Assembly: GCA_029948255.1 (NCBI GenBank) | Contig: JALIZF010001526.1 | Location: 310,001 to 374,000, forward strand | Direction: 5' to 3' | Source of the DNA: Telmatactis stephensoni | Taxonomy: Eukaryota; Cnidaria; Anthozoa; Actiniaria; Isophelliidae | DNA length: 64,000 bases | Shown: positions 45,001-55,270 of the stretch, piece after piece | How positions within the stretch are numbered: the stretch's first letter is position 1 | Layout of the letters: each line of letters begins with the position of its first letter | The notes under the pieces: generated by a model | Seen by the model: the letters and a program-made list of their open reading frames with translations, nothing else | Told to the model about the DNA's origin: nothing | Databases searched by the model: none | Position numbers and translations under genes: made by a program

Positions 45001-48000
45001 GTCCCGGGAGAAATTAAGCTCTTGAAAACGTAGATTCTTGTCTTAGTCACCATGTAAACCGTGTCTCACCCGAAACCCATGTGAATTAACTCGTGATGTG
45101 ACGAATTCATCTCGGCCCTTTGCAATGTAAAACTAATATGTTATTTTTTTATTGCCATAAAAAACTCTCATTGAAAAACAAAACATTTCTTAAGGGGCTA
45201 TTTGCATGTTTTTGATGAACTGAATTGTTCCTCAAGTGAAGAATGATCTCGAAATAAACGCACTGCAATGTTATTTTTAGTGCTATAAAAATAACTCTAA
45301 CTGAAAAACAAAACATTTCTTAATGAGGTATTTACATGTGTTTGATGAATTGAATTGTGATCTGAAAATGAGACCTCTGCATGCAATCATGTTTTCTCTG
45401 CATGTGTCGTGCGAAAGTGTTAGAACTTGACTTTATAAATTACATCTATTTCACAGTAGTCGCTATCTTTTTTCTTTTATCGTCATCATGAAAAACAGTT
45501 TTTTTTATTTAACGTACATAAAAGGGGAAACTATAACCACTAAAACCTCTGTCTGTAAACAGTGATAACTATAATTTAGCAAGTTAAGGGGTGTTTACAT
45601 GGCATTAGGATCATCCTAGCACTAGGATCACCCTAGTAGGCGAATCATCCTACCTGCTATACATTTACTGCATTCTGTTTAGTAGGATGATCCTAGTACC
45701 CGAAGTGAAGACACAAATTTCCATGTAAACAGAATGCAGTAAATGTATAGCAGGTAGGACGATTTGTCTGCTAGGGTGATCCTAGTGCCATGTAAACACC
45801 CCCTTAGCTAACTAAAAAACCGAAAAACGGCTGAAGATATATGGTCAACCTCCATCTTCGTTCCCAGGCTCTTCTCATAATCTTTGTCACGTGACCGTGC
45901 ATATATTTATCAGCTGTGTAGAAATCTGTTTTTCTTATCTTTTGAGACTATTTTGAACATGATTTCTGGGATCAATTGTTTTTCAACCTCAATTACAACT
46001 ACTCGACTGAACAAGGAGACACAACATGTTCTAAATACATAATAAACGTCAATCTCAAGTCACGCGACAGATAAACTTTGTAAAAGTATATTTGAAAACC
46101 GTCAACCCTCTTCAGTTTGGCGACATATTGCATATACATGTGCACAGAAACACAAACACTTTTGCATAAACATTAATTTCCTAAATTTGTACATGTTGCA
46201 CAAACATTAATTTAATTGCTAAAACCGAAAAAACTGCATTAAAAGCTAAAGGGTTTTGAAACGCGGGGTGCCAATTTTAACGGTTTTTTTTCAGTGTTGC
46301 GTAACACTATTATTGTAAAGATTGTAGAATTTTGAAGAATGTTGAGAAGTTTACAACATTAGTGCCGTTACGTTTGTTGCTGTCCAGTGTAATGCTACAC
46401 ATGCCCTCAATTTTGAACAAAAACTGTAAAATTGAACCATTTAACATTATCTCACTTAATCATCAATGAGGCTTACTAACTCTGCATTTTTACGGAATTA
46501 ACTGGAATTGAAGCCATGCATTTTTTAATCTAAACTAGTTTAAACCAGTTTGTACTCCATTTCTTTTGTTCTAAACTAGTTTAAACTGGTTTGGGCGGTT
46601 TGTACTCCATATTCTTTTTCTAAACTAGTTTAAACCCGTTTGTGCTCCATATTAGGAGAAAATTAAAACCGGCCAGGATCCAAAATTTATTTTTACACTT
46701 ACAAGTATATAAACAAACAAACATTTGAAAGTACATATTGTTCCTGATTAAGAGTAGTCAGAAACCCCTGGATGGCATGTCTGCCAGAGGTTTTATTCTT
46801 TGCCTCCGCCCGCGCATCTCCCGTCAACGAACAGAAGGAAAGATGGTGAGGAAGTGAAAACGTTTTGGAAATTAAACTTTTGGCATTAATTTTTGAAAAG
46901 AGGTCACGTCGTGGAGGTGGTCACTTACGAGTCTTACGGGAGGTGGTCCTCAACTTTTATACATCCTTGTTTAACAAGCTAAATGTTTTAGTTTAATTCT
47001 AGATTGACACATACCTTATCCATGACAAGCTTTGCGTCCTTGCTCTTCCCGGTAACCCTTACGAGAGCCTTGACAATCTCGGTCGTAGCAGGGTTCCCAG
47101 GAGACTTTGCGCAGGCTAAATGAAGAGGAAGCTTTCCTGAATTCTGCCAGAAAAAAGTCAAAACATCAAATGTGAAATTTTCGCATTCTGTAGGATTCAA
47201 ATATTATGGCATATACGTACTTTATCATAACTGTTGTGTGTGCCACAAGGGATTAACAAGGTTGGGCGTACCTTTTATATATATTGATTTCACGTGGTTT
47301 TTCAGTGTTTTGTTGTTTTCTTCCTCTATTTCCTTATCTCTGTCTCTCTCTCTTAATCTATTCTTAATTTTACAGCTTATTTATCAAAACTAGCTTCCTG
47401 CATGAAAGCGAAATACTGACTACCAATTTAGGAAAAAGGTTTTAGCTTTCAACTTTGACATTTGCTGAAAAAGAGGGATACTTCAAAACTATAGTTAGCC
47501 TTGAACTTGGTTTATAACTGCTTCATCAACAAAAACTAATTTAAATTCTACAAATGACTTTGGTCAACTTGATGTGTAGTCCTACAATTCATTAAAACCT
47601 AAATTAGTTAAAGCTACTAAGAAATAAGCTAACCGTTCCTACTGGGAGGTTGTATGAATAACTGAAAATGACATACTTGTCAAGCAGTGTCAAACCGACC
47701 TGATTGACCTGTTTAGCTGAAGCTTGATTGATTAAGAAAACTTTTAAAGGTACAAATATTGAAAGTCGTAAAATTGATAAGCTCTTAAATCTTAGCCTGC
47801 GTGCAGCCGTTTATTTACCGTTTATTACGGGTAAATAAACGGCTGCACGCAGGCTATTAAATCTATATAAATCTATTGAAAGTCTATAAAATTATTAAAA
47901 ATCCTAAAAGGCGGCGGGGGAGTGACAAACAGCGTCGACCGTGGAAGTCTTTTTGAATCTAAACTGCAAACCACTACACCAAATTTAAAGCGTTGCACCC

Positions 48001-51000
48001 TGGTATTACCATCACCCCCATAATCATCGCTCTGTGCAATCGATAATTTGAGTGATTTAGCAAACACGACGCAACGTGAAAGAGGACGCCGCATGCGGCG
48101 ATGAATTTTGAAATGGAAATGATTGTTGACGTCACCATCGTCAAGAAGAGTGAACAGTGAATAAACACAATGGATTAGGCAATGTGCGCAAGAGCTTGCA
48201 AAGCACTTTGGGAGTTGGAGTCCAGCAAAAATCTAATAACGATTTCTAGCGACCTACAAACATTTTGTAACATTTTAATTTTCTTATGCAAAAAATAATT
48301 GCATTTTCTGTAAAGAAATGACAAAGATAGATTTCTGTGCTTGAATGAAAGAGTGCAAGGACTTAGTTTCCCATCATGCTTTGTTCTAGAAAATGGCGCT
48401 CGTGAACGTTAAATCTACACTGAAACCTGTCGTTAGAATTGTAACTTGACCTAAATTTATCGATCATTACACAAATCTCTAAGCACTTTGTTTAATCATA
48501 AATGATATTCGTTTAATACAGTTAGGTCTTCAGTTACTTCTCGATCAGTTTAAAAATGCTTTTCCTATAAGCAAATACACTCGTATACGACACTAGATTT
48601 GCTTCAGCTTAATTATGGTCTTACATTTTGCAGAACAAACCGGCACTATAGAAAACCTTCAGTGTTCTACCAGGGACTCGAATTCTATAACTTCGTAGAC
48701 ACAGAAATTATAAACTGTAAAACGTGTATCATATTTGAAAATAATAAATTAAAAGCCTAGGGGTTTCTATTAGCCGATTCGGATTCTCCTTGCCATTTCT
48801 ATCTTTTATTCCTTTTCCTCTTTCTTATAGAGGGATTTCACGGCAGCCTACTACTCAACTCATGAATTCACTCCATATATTTCTTTGCATTTTGCAATCA
48901 AAATATCTCAGTGTAATTTTTCTCAATTGAAAATCACTGGCCATGCAGTTAATCCTTGACCATGACAATAACTGCAAGAAAACTCTTTTAAGCAAAATTA
49001 TTATAGCAGAAATGAATAGAATAATTCAAGCCATAAAATACAAGGAAATGTATGGAGTAAATCCATGAGTTGAGTAGATGACGTCACTGACACCTAAAAA
49101 GAACGCTAAAAATCTAGTACTTCCCTTTTATTTGAATACCAAAAAGGTATTTTAACTGGTGATCAATAAACCCTTGAAGATTTATTTCGCGCAGTTTTTG
49201 CTAAATAAAATTTCACCATTTTATGATCAATTTGATCAAAGTAGCACTTTAAAAACACTAGGCTACATTTTTTAGTCCAACACATTGTTGCCGTAGTGGA
49301 ATACTTGCATGTCGTGCGGCTACGATTACGATTTTTAGCGCCACGTCACCTTGTTGCGGCAAGATGATGCAAACGACCAGCACGTTTTATTTCTTGAGGG
49401 ACTTAAATAATCGATTATTTAATTTTCTAACGTTCGATTTCAGAACACAGAGTTGGTTTGACTACTTACCGCGATGGCTGATGTGCTTGCGCGTCTACCC
49501 AACAGATATCTTACAGTTGAATCGGAGTAGGAATCAGAAGCATGATGAAGTGCTGTCCAACCATCCTTTAACAAAGACAAAACAAACGTTTAAATTCTAA
49601 AAGGCAACTTAGTCAGTTTAAAATGAATTGATAGAGCAATTTCCCAGTCGTATGGCGGGGAAAACGGTGCGGTCACGGCGCGTTACGGTTATGGCAGAAA
49701 TTTCGAGTGTTTTTATATAGAGCGATTTTCGTATGAGTGGGAAACTTACCGCGCCGTACTGTGACCGTGTCAGTACCGTAATGTTTTTAAAAACATTCGA
49801 AATTCCTGCCGTAACCGTACCGTGCGGTGACCGTGTCGTTTCCCAGTCATACGAAATCGGCTCTAGTAAATTTCGTATGACTGTAAAAACGATACGGCTA
49901 CAGCACGGTTCGGTTACGGCAGGAATACAGCGTGTTTTTATAGACATCACGTCACTAACACGGTCACGGCACGGCGCGGTAAGTTTCTTACTCATACGAA
50001 AACCGCTCTACAAACTTAATTCCCGTGCTTTTGCGCCTGGTGTGCGCGTTTGACAGTTAAACGTGAGTGTGACTTAACGCGTTCACTGCAAACGCGAAAT
50101 GACTCAACTTTGCGTTTAAACGGCAACGCCAGCGATGAAAACAAAAATTTCACGTGATCTTCTCTGCTGTCAGCCGTTTCCCGAGTACTAAAGCGTATTT
50201 ATTCTACGTATGGTAACGACATCAAGTTTGTAAAACAATGCTCAATACCATATATAGAAGTTTGTGACCATATAAGGGATGGAGGTTTTGAAATGAATTA
50301 TTTTAGGATCTTTTCGTGTCTATTTTAATGCGCTCTTATCCGAAAAGCTAAGAATAAAATCGCTTGTCTTGGCTTTGTAACTGTTGTCGATATAAAGCTG
50401 GAGTTTTTTAGGATTATCTTGTCGATCATGTCGACCCAAGATATAAAATTCACCGTAGCTACTTTTCGTGAAATCTTGCATTGTATTCCAAAATCTAAAC
50501 TATGACCTAACTTACAACAATATTTGCCTAATGATAATATAAAAATCAGTTTTTCTTTTGGCTAATGAAAATAAAAAGAACACTTAAGGATTTTGCTTCA
50601 AACATATTGTCAAAATTCTTTTGTATTGCTAATAACCCGACTGTCTTGAAAACTGTTGTTTTAGAAAATACAAATCAAAACAGTTTTGAATTGTGGTATT
50701 TGCCACTTGGACAAAAAGAAAAAAATAACATCTGTCAGGTAGTATCGTCATGTTTCAGTAAGAGTACGTGATGACCAAAGTTATGAAAACACAAATAGCC
50801 GAAGGAAATGGATAGAAAAGATAACAGTCTACTAGTTCTCCCTATCTGGCGCGTAAGCACAGAGAACCTCTTGACGGCGTATTTGTGTACCAATGTTTGG
50901 CCAACAAACTCATTCAGCGCCGGAGCTGACGCGCATGTCATTTTGGACTATTGCCGCCGTTGGAAATGTACGTCCTCATAGCTTGCGCTGGTTCACGGAT

Positions 51001-52581
51001 TTTTGAGCAAATTCGTATTCGGCACAAATCAAAAGCAAGTTGAGCAAGGTCTCGCATTCTCTTTGTGTTTCTCACCCTTCTTTTATTTAAAATAATGGTT
51101 CGTACAAAATGAAAGGGCTGACAGTCCGCGATGAAACCGCCGCTTACACTTAAAAAGAGTTAACCAAATTAGGGCGTTAATTCCACTTGCATTCCTCAGA
51201 AATTACTGGAAGAATTTTCTACGAATGTTTTTTCCCTAAAGATATGGATCATCCTTTATCTTAATATTGCTCTTGTAAAAAAATGATGTCCAAATACTGT
51301 ATTCAATTATTTGGCGGTCACTTTGTATAATTTCTATATATTGTTGGTAATAAGTAGTCGGCAACTAGTTGTCAGAAAAGGGTAACAATTGCCAATAAAT
51401 CGGCTATTATTAGCACATCCGTTATGATATGGTTAAGTCGGTTTTGCACCATGCTTACGGTCGGATTCGGCTTTAACTTGCATGCACGCCACTTGTTCAA
51501 AGGAAGAAAGGAAGACAAAACATCCCAACTGCATGTTATTGTCGCAACATTCGAATAATTCGTTTATTTTCAGTGCAATATGAACTGATATCGCCTCGAT
51601 GCAAATTAAAAACGCATCCCATCTGATCATTTCAGCATGTTTATTGAAAAATCGTCTGAATTGAGTAACGTTTTAGGATTTTGGAGAACCAAACTACTTC
51701 ATATTCGTAACCGACATTAACAAACTTATATGAAAGAGCCAAACCACACGTCAACTGAATCGCACTGTATTTTCGAAGTCACATCGTGGGTTTTGAGACT
51801 GTCGGCGTCGTGTTATGTTATTCGAAAGGGACAAAAGTGGATTTGTGTTATATATTGAAAGAGTAGATATTATCTCATTTGAACAAGTTCAAAATACAGT
51901 TCTGAAGTGCGCAATCGCTTAAATATTTATGACTAATTATATGAAATCTATTTGTACTTTTATTTCTTCGACAAATGCGGGATATTTTGATTTGTACGTA
52001 GCCAAAACTTTCAAAGCGTAAATTTCCGCTGGCGTTCGAATTGTGACTCGAAGAAAGGTAGATATACAAATATTAAACTCATATCAAGAACTTTTCGTGA
52101 AACTAATATAAACATAATTACCATACCCACCAACAATCGACAAATTAAGTCAGTCATCTTAGGTAAAAACCATAAACATTAAATGCCCCGGTCAAAATTA
52201 CAGTTTTACAAGTTGTGGTTTCTAAGAGTAAAAACTTTTGTACAGGTTTAGTTTTTTCTGAACGGGTTGTTTTAAGGTTGAGTTTAGAGTTTTATAATCG
52301 GCTAAGTTAACGTTATGGTTTTAGGTTAGTTTTCAGAAGATTTTTCAACCAAAAAGAAGTGATTAATTAAGAAAGCAAAAAAGTGCCCTAAAGTTTTAAC
52401 GACTGAAAAATTTCAAACCACAACCATCGTATCTTTACGCTAAAATATTTTAGATTAATATGTATTTTACCTTATCTTTGCTGTTAACATCAACCCCAGC
52501 TTCTAGAAGTTCTTCCACTCTATTCTTGTCGCCTCGTTTAGCGGCGCTGAAAAGTTCTTGTTGGGATTTTACAGCATCCAT
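25527..52581 (-). CDS. TRPN: TRPN-B: complete NOMPC-like channel gene with 29 ankyrin repeats
   Basis: Exons (high to low): 52581-52471, 49565-49470, 47143-47015, 38234-38130, 37930-37832, 37295-37194, 36910-36809, 36513-36415, 36298-36200, 35883-35782, 35606-35505, 35307-35206, 35098-34970, 34726-34601, 34155-34033, 33952-33854, 33563-33465, 32909-32808, 32208-32110, 31871-31770, 31185-31087, 30943-30842, 30380-30282, 29789-29688, 29572-29543, 29325-29218, 28648-28451, 28059-27961, 27760-27653, 27215-25527. Every exon is a multiple of three with GT-AG borders; the sum is 4761 nt (1586 aa). Nearly each exon is one ankyrin repeat; 28648-28451 holds two, giving 29. Start MDAVKSQQELFSAA was chosen because the ATG context is good (A at -3, G at +4) and it opens directly into repeat 1. 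A further exon, 43359-43261, may be included. Role by family: mechanically gated cation channel with a long ankyrin tether. 5' introns are large (2-9 kb), 3' introns small. Confidence 0.9.
28126..28365. repeat. Two-copy 120-bp tandem duplication rich in ACGTAA
   Basis: AGGTGTTTGAGTTCTAACGT recurs at period 120 (28125 and 28245), with TTATACGTAAACGCACTT and TTTCGTAACGTAAATGTAC in each unit. It occupies the intron just before ankyrin-28 exon 28059-27961. Confidence 0.9.
28995..29182. mobile_element. hAT-like MITE with CAGGGGCGGATCCAGG termini
   Basis: Termini CAGGGGCGGATCCAGG and CCTAGATCTGCCCCTG in a TRPN-B intron. The termini are typical of hAT-derived MITEs. No clean 8-bp duplication is visible. 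Confidence 0.7.
29543..29572 (-). CDS. TRPN: 30-nt microexon of TRPN-B (KPAELDETID)
   Basis: Between acceptor CCATAG and donor GTATGTA lies a 30-nt in-frame segment encoding KPAELDETID. It falls in the acidic linker after ankyrin repeat 24, where TRPN-A has one uninterrupted 138-nt exon ending SPSLSDTEKTGNSD. Adding it brings B to 44 codons against 46 in A, which supports it as a real exon. Whether it is always included is unknown. Confidence 0.7.
30628..30750. promoter_or_regulatory. Four CACGTG motifs and a TATATAAA in a TRPN-B intron
   Basis: CACGTG at 30628, 30713, 30724 and 30745, with TATATAAA near 30655. It could be an internal enhancer or promoter; only the motifs are seen. Confidence 0.3.
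31236..31632. repeat. (CCA/ACC)n-rich microsatellite, about 400 bp
   Basis: Dominates the intron between exons 31871-31770 and 31185-31087. It ends in CATCAT repeats. Pro/His/Thr frames over it are artefacts. Confidence 0.95.
32332..32670 (+). pseudogene. LINE retrotransposon 3' end, antisense in a TRPN-B intron
   Basis: The plus-strand frame reads RRWKRIGHVLSREKGDDIRI, ALMWAPPSRRKRARPKDIWR, stops at 32527, then after a frame change reads AKVVAQNRLKWRDFVTALIR. This is the (R)WxGHVLR...RRGRPxxxWRR...RxxWR tail of animal LINE ORF2 (CR1/jockey/RTE type). A 15-bp tandem repeat (GAGAAGGATGGTG) interrupts it. It is dead and 5'-truncated. Confidence 0.75.
33121..33356. mobile_element. AGAGTGATTTAGCAAACGCG MITE
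   Basis: Arms AGAGTGATTTAGCAAACGCG and (right) GTGTTTGTTAAATCACTCT, with a GACGTC-rich interior. A half copy lies near 48051-48110. Confidence 0.8.
33583..33656. repeat. Short direct repeat TCTCGCGTCACGCAATAAAA
   Basis: Two adjacent copies of CTCGCGTCACGCAATAAAAT plus TCACATT. Degenerate CACGTCACGCA pieces follow to about 33850. Confidence 0.7.
35957..36006. repeat. (GA)n microsatellite
   Basis: About 45 bp of GA repeats, 50 bp from the tRNA-Met 3' end. Confidence 0.95.
36038..36047 (-). terminator. Pol III T-run terminator of tRNA-Met
   Basis: About ten consecutive T residues on the minus strand, some 11-20 nt past the tRNA 3' end, as expected for RNA polymerase III termination. Confidence 0.7.
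36058..36130 (-). tRNA. tRNA-Met (CAT), elongator type, inside a TRPN-B intron
   Basis: Minus-strand 73-nt cloverleaf. The acceptor stem GCCTCGT pairs with ACGGGGC (one G-T pair), the D-stem is GCGC/GCGC, the anticodon loop is CTCATAA (anticodon CAT), and the T-arm is GTGAG/CTCAC with loop TTCGATC. The discriminator is A and CCA is not encoded. The A box TAGCGCAGTAGG and B box GTTCGATCC are intact, and a run of ten T follows on the sense strand (complement of about 36038-36047), a Pol III terminator. It lies in the intron between exons 36298-36200 and 35883-35782, on the same strand as TRPN-B. Confidence 0.93.
38235..43260 (-). other. Large 5' intron of TRPN-B
   Basis: Five kb of AT-rich sequence. 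I see only a (GAA)n tract (40858-40936) and a CGTACGTACGTACG run near 39684. No exon with flanking splice sites and ankyrin coding was found. Confidence 0.55.
40858..40936. repeat. (GAA)n microsatellite
   Basis: Almost pure purine tract of about 80 bp inside the TRPN-B intron. The poly-Phe frame on the other strand is an artefact. Confidence 0.95.
43261..43359 (-). CDS. TRPN: Acidic 99-nt exon in TRPN-B: cassette exon or alternative first exon
   Basis: Reads F-M-ESNEENQEATLEELDSD and continues with Glu/Asp-rich sequence to ...PTLDE, then donor GTAAAG. It is phase 0-0, so it could be spliced between repeat 3 (47143-47015) and repeat 4 (38234-38130), adding 33 residues (1619 aa in total). The acceptor side (CTTCGAAAACTTCAG) has a weak pyrimidine tract, and the exon has its own ATG at 43356-43354. 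It may therefore be the first coding exon of a shorter isoform lacking ankyrin repeats 1-3. The strong acidic bias and clean donor make it more than a chance ORF. Confidence 0.55.
45594..45806. mobile_element. 213-bp fold-back MITE (TAAGGGGTGTTTACATGGCA)
   Basis: Termini TAAGGGGTGTTTACATGGCA and TGCCATGTAAACACCCCCTTA, with long inner arms (ACTGCATTCTGTTTA and GCTATACATTTACTGCATTC mirrors). Confidence 0.85.
46525..46650. repeat. Three-copy tandem repeat CTAAACTAGTTTAAAC...
   Basis: Units of about 45-50 bp share CTAAACTAGTTTAAAC and GTTTGTRCTCCAT. Each unit contains the palindrome GTTTAAACTAGTTTAAAC or close to it. Confidence 0.8.
47144..49469 (-). other. TRPN-B intron
   Basis: Besides the hairpin at 47793 and the half MITE near 48051-48110 I see no defined element or exon. 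Confidence 0.5.
47793..47856. repeat. Perfect 27-bp-arm hairpin
   Basis: TAGCCTGCGTGCAGCCGTTT... (47793-47819) is the exact reverse complement of 47830-47856 with a 10-bp loop. It lies in the TRPN-B intron 49469-47144. Confidence 0.9.
49719..50010. mobile_element. Nested TAGAGCGATTTTCGTATGAG MITEs
   Basis: Outer arms TAGAGCGATTTTCGTATGAG and CTCATACGAAAACCGCTCTA. An internal CATACGAAATCGGCTCTAGT/AAATTTCGTATGACTG junction shows two units of the 24747-24933 family fused or nested. Confidence 0.8.
50011..52470 (-). other. Rest of TRPN-B intron 1
   Basis: AT-rich with no recognised element or exon. Confidence 0.5.
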
Positions 52582-52584
52582 TTT

Positions 52585-52616
52585 TTAACAATCAGCCATT
52601 CGTCTATAAATTTATA
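52585..52616 (-). promoter_or_regulatory. TRPN-B 5' leader: TATA-like box and in-frame minimal uORF
   Basis: On the minus strand TATAAAT (52616-52610) lies 35 bp before the chosen ATG (52581). Between them an upstream ATG (52599) opens MADC and stops at TAA (52587-52585), three bases before the main ATG and in the same frame. If transcription starts at the usual 25-30 bp below the TATA box the leader is only a few bases and the uORF is skipped. If there is an upstream 5' UTR exon (an acceptor-like TTTATAG precedes ACGAATGG), the uORF is included. Confidence 0.35.
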
Positions 52617-55210
52617 ACACCTAATAACAAGAAATTCAAATATTAAAATATATTGGCTGTGCAATAACTCAACTTTTAGACAACACCAGCTTTTACATGA
52701 TTGTATTTTTTACAATTTTTCATGATGATTTGACTGAATCACAGCGAGGTTCGCACGTAGTTAGACGATGTTTTTCTTTCGTGGCGCCGTATCTATAGTA
52801 TCTGATATCTTTGAGCAGAAATCTTCAATTAAAGTCGAAACACCAGTGGAAAAGTATTGATAGTAATTCTTTCAAAGATCAAAACACTTTTATTATATAT
52901 ACAAAAGCCGCTTCTGTATACCACTCAGTTTTGGGAAAGTCTTTTAACCTCCAAAAATACGTAAAAAGACGCCATCTTCAATGAGAATTTTACTATCTCA
53001 TGAAGAAGGTTAATCTACTTTTTGAGCTCAAAAATAATCAGAAATCGCCTTTTTTTGACTTTCGGTGGAAGAAACAGAAGATAACACCAAGGGAACAGAT
53101 TTAATAAAACTCGGCTTTTTTGAAGAGTGAAATATGCCGCAAATATTTTGGAAATGATTGTATATTGTAAAAAGTTTTGAATTCATAACCAAATCACAAA
53201 TAGCAATCATATATATTATAAGTTTCTTGTCAACTAGAAATATTCACCTTAGAATGTAAGTAAAAATGATTTATAAATTAAATAAATAACCATTTAGTTT
53301 CTGATTTTTAATTACACCTAATTTAATTCATTAGCAATTTAAATGCGTGACTGCGAATTTGTTTGCGTTGCTTTTGAAAATACAAATTTGTCTTATTGAA
53401 GTTATATACTCAAATGTTTGTATTTGGAAACAAAACAGGCAACTTTGTGAAAAAATATTGCCAGAAAATTACAAAAACTCGGTTTTTCCTTTGCTGACTG
53501 GGTGCTTCTTGCCAATGGGAACCTTGTTCAACATTCAGTTCGTCGTTATCATTAGTCGTTACGTCCAAAATTGTTCACAACTTTGTATCATACAGCCCAA
53601 ACATGCCAAAATGTCGTAAGCAAATATTCAATAAGCACTAAAAAGCTTTTTCAGCGACTACCAGTGTTTGTGGAGCGGAAATTAAGGCTTACCATTTTGA
53701 AGAGAAGCTTGTTGGACAACTACTTCTGATTGTGTATATGAAGAATAAAGACGGTGCAAAAAATACACTCATAATAATCAATAGCCTTAATATATGCAAA
53801 GCCGGGAATGAAATAAGCCTCGATTCCAAAAAGAATATTCTTAGCTCCACCTGAATGGACTTCAAATGAGCAATCCTTTTTATCGCAGCTAAAAATCACA
53901 AAAAACGGCGGCTATATCGATCTTGTGGTGGCACCGTGACCACGAGGAATCGATTTTGGCGTAAGCTGAGGTTGGGGTTGAAACCCAATTGCAAAACAGA
54001 TGAAAACGTCTGCTTTTCATGTTCGTGTTAAGATAGAGTACAATGAGACACTAAAAGCTCCCTTTTTGTATGGACGACTCTCGGGCGACAGAATGATGAA
54101 TGGCTGCAATTAAATCTGGATTATGTTAGTAGTTTTGTTCGCTGTCCGACGTCAGGGTTCGGCGATACCGAAGCGTGACCGCACTTGGGTTGGACGAAAC
54201 CCTCTATCATAGTTCTAGGGGGGCTACCTATTATTTTAATTGATTTGCGTGTAGATATCGAGAATAAAACATCAAATTAAAGGTTATTGATATGGTTAGT
54301 AAACGGTCTTGTTGATGACCACTACTGTCCATTCTGAAAAGGCTTATGAGTTTCATTAGATGGTCTGTAGCACCCGCTTGTCACTAAAGTTCCTGTTTGG
54401 CGCCAATTAACTAAATTTAAGGTACAAATGAGTTAATAATAGCTACTAAACGACCCACTCTTTTGGACGCGTTCATCAGCATTCTGGCCACATTCGGCTT
54501 GTTTACACCGCAACTAGTTTGAGCGTGAGGTCCGGGAATCCGAGATGAACCCTGAGGACCAACACAAGGATCTCGATGGTCGATTATCAAATGATAATGT
54601 GTCAAAGGGCAATTCACACGGCAGAGATGACCATGGAATCGGAAAATCTCAAAGACAATACGTCACTACTGTACCACGCAATACACCGGTACCGCGCTAG
54701 CGGATCGCCTAGGCTTGTGTAAAGCTCTGCCTTAAATAACATTTCAACAGTCACGTTTGTTCGTATGCACACCTATTTCAAAAGAGATTATCAGACGAAA
54801 GGCCGAGAGCCAACGTGACTCAGGGATCGTAGGGGAGTATATGGGTAGATAGAAGAATTATCATTTTTGGCTTTGATCTTGACATCAACAAATGAATTTC
54901 TTAGGTGCATAAAGACGAGGCAAGTTCGATGTAAATTGTCACTTTGGTGATATTCATGTGGTTTTTTAGTTTTTAGTCATTTCTTTCTTTCGGATGAGTA
55001 CTAGGCTGGGCTGTTTCGTCTGACAACGTTTTTTTAAATAGATGTATATATGTTTAGATCAACTCAGACGGAGTATAAGAGATTGCGAAATATATGCGTC
55101 ACCGGTTGAGCACCACTGCAACTACACTGATTGCGATTGACTTAATTACTATAAAAGAGATTCATGTACTTGTTGTACTAGTGATTATATTATCGTTCTC
55201 AATTTTTTTC
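52617..55210. other. Upstream of TRPN-B, no gene recognised
   Basis: AT-rich. Frames of up to 90 codons (53347-53619) show no domain or splice context. Confidence 0.5.

Positions 55211-55269
<59 letters not shown>
55211..55269. repeat. (ATT)n microsatellite
   Basis: About 57 bp of TTA repeats. Confidence 0.95.

Positions 55270-55270
<1 letters not shown>

Larger units (their letters stand above)
43360..47014 (-). other. TRPN-B intron with MITE and tandem repeats
   Basis: Holds a two-unit direct duplication of about 130 bp (near 45137-45365, sharing GAAAAACAAAACATTTCTTA), the MITE 45594-45806 and the ACTAGTTTAAAC repeat 46525-46650. No further exon is seen. Confidence 0.55.

Noticed and set aside
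53347..53619. 90-codon ORF upstream of TRPN-B
   Set aside because: No domain or splice signals; AT-rich chance frame.
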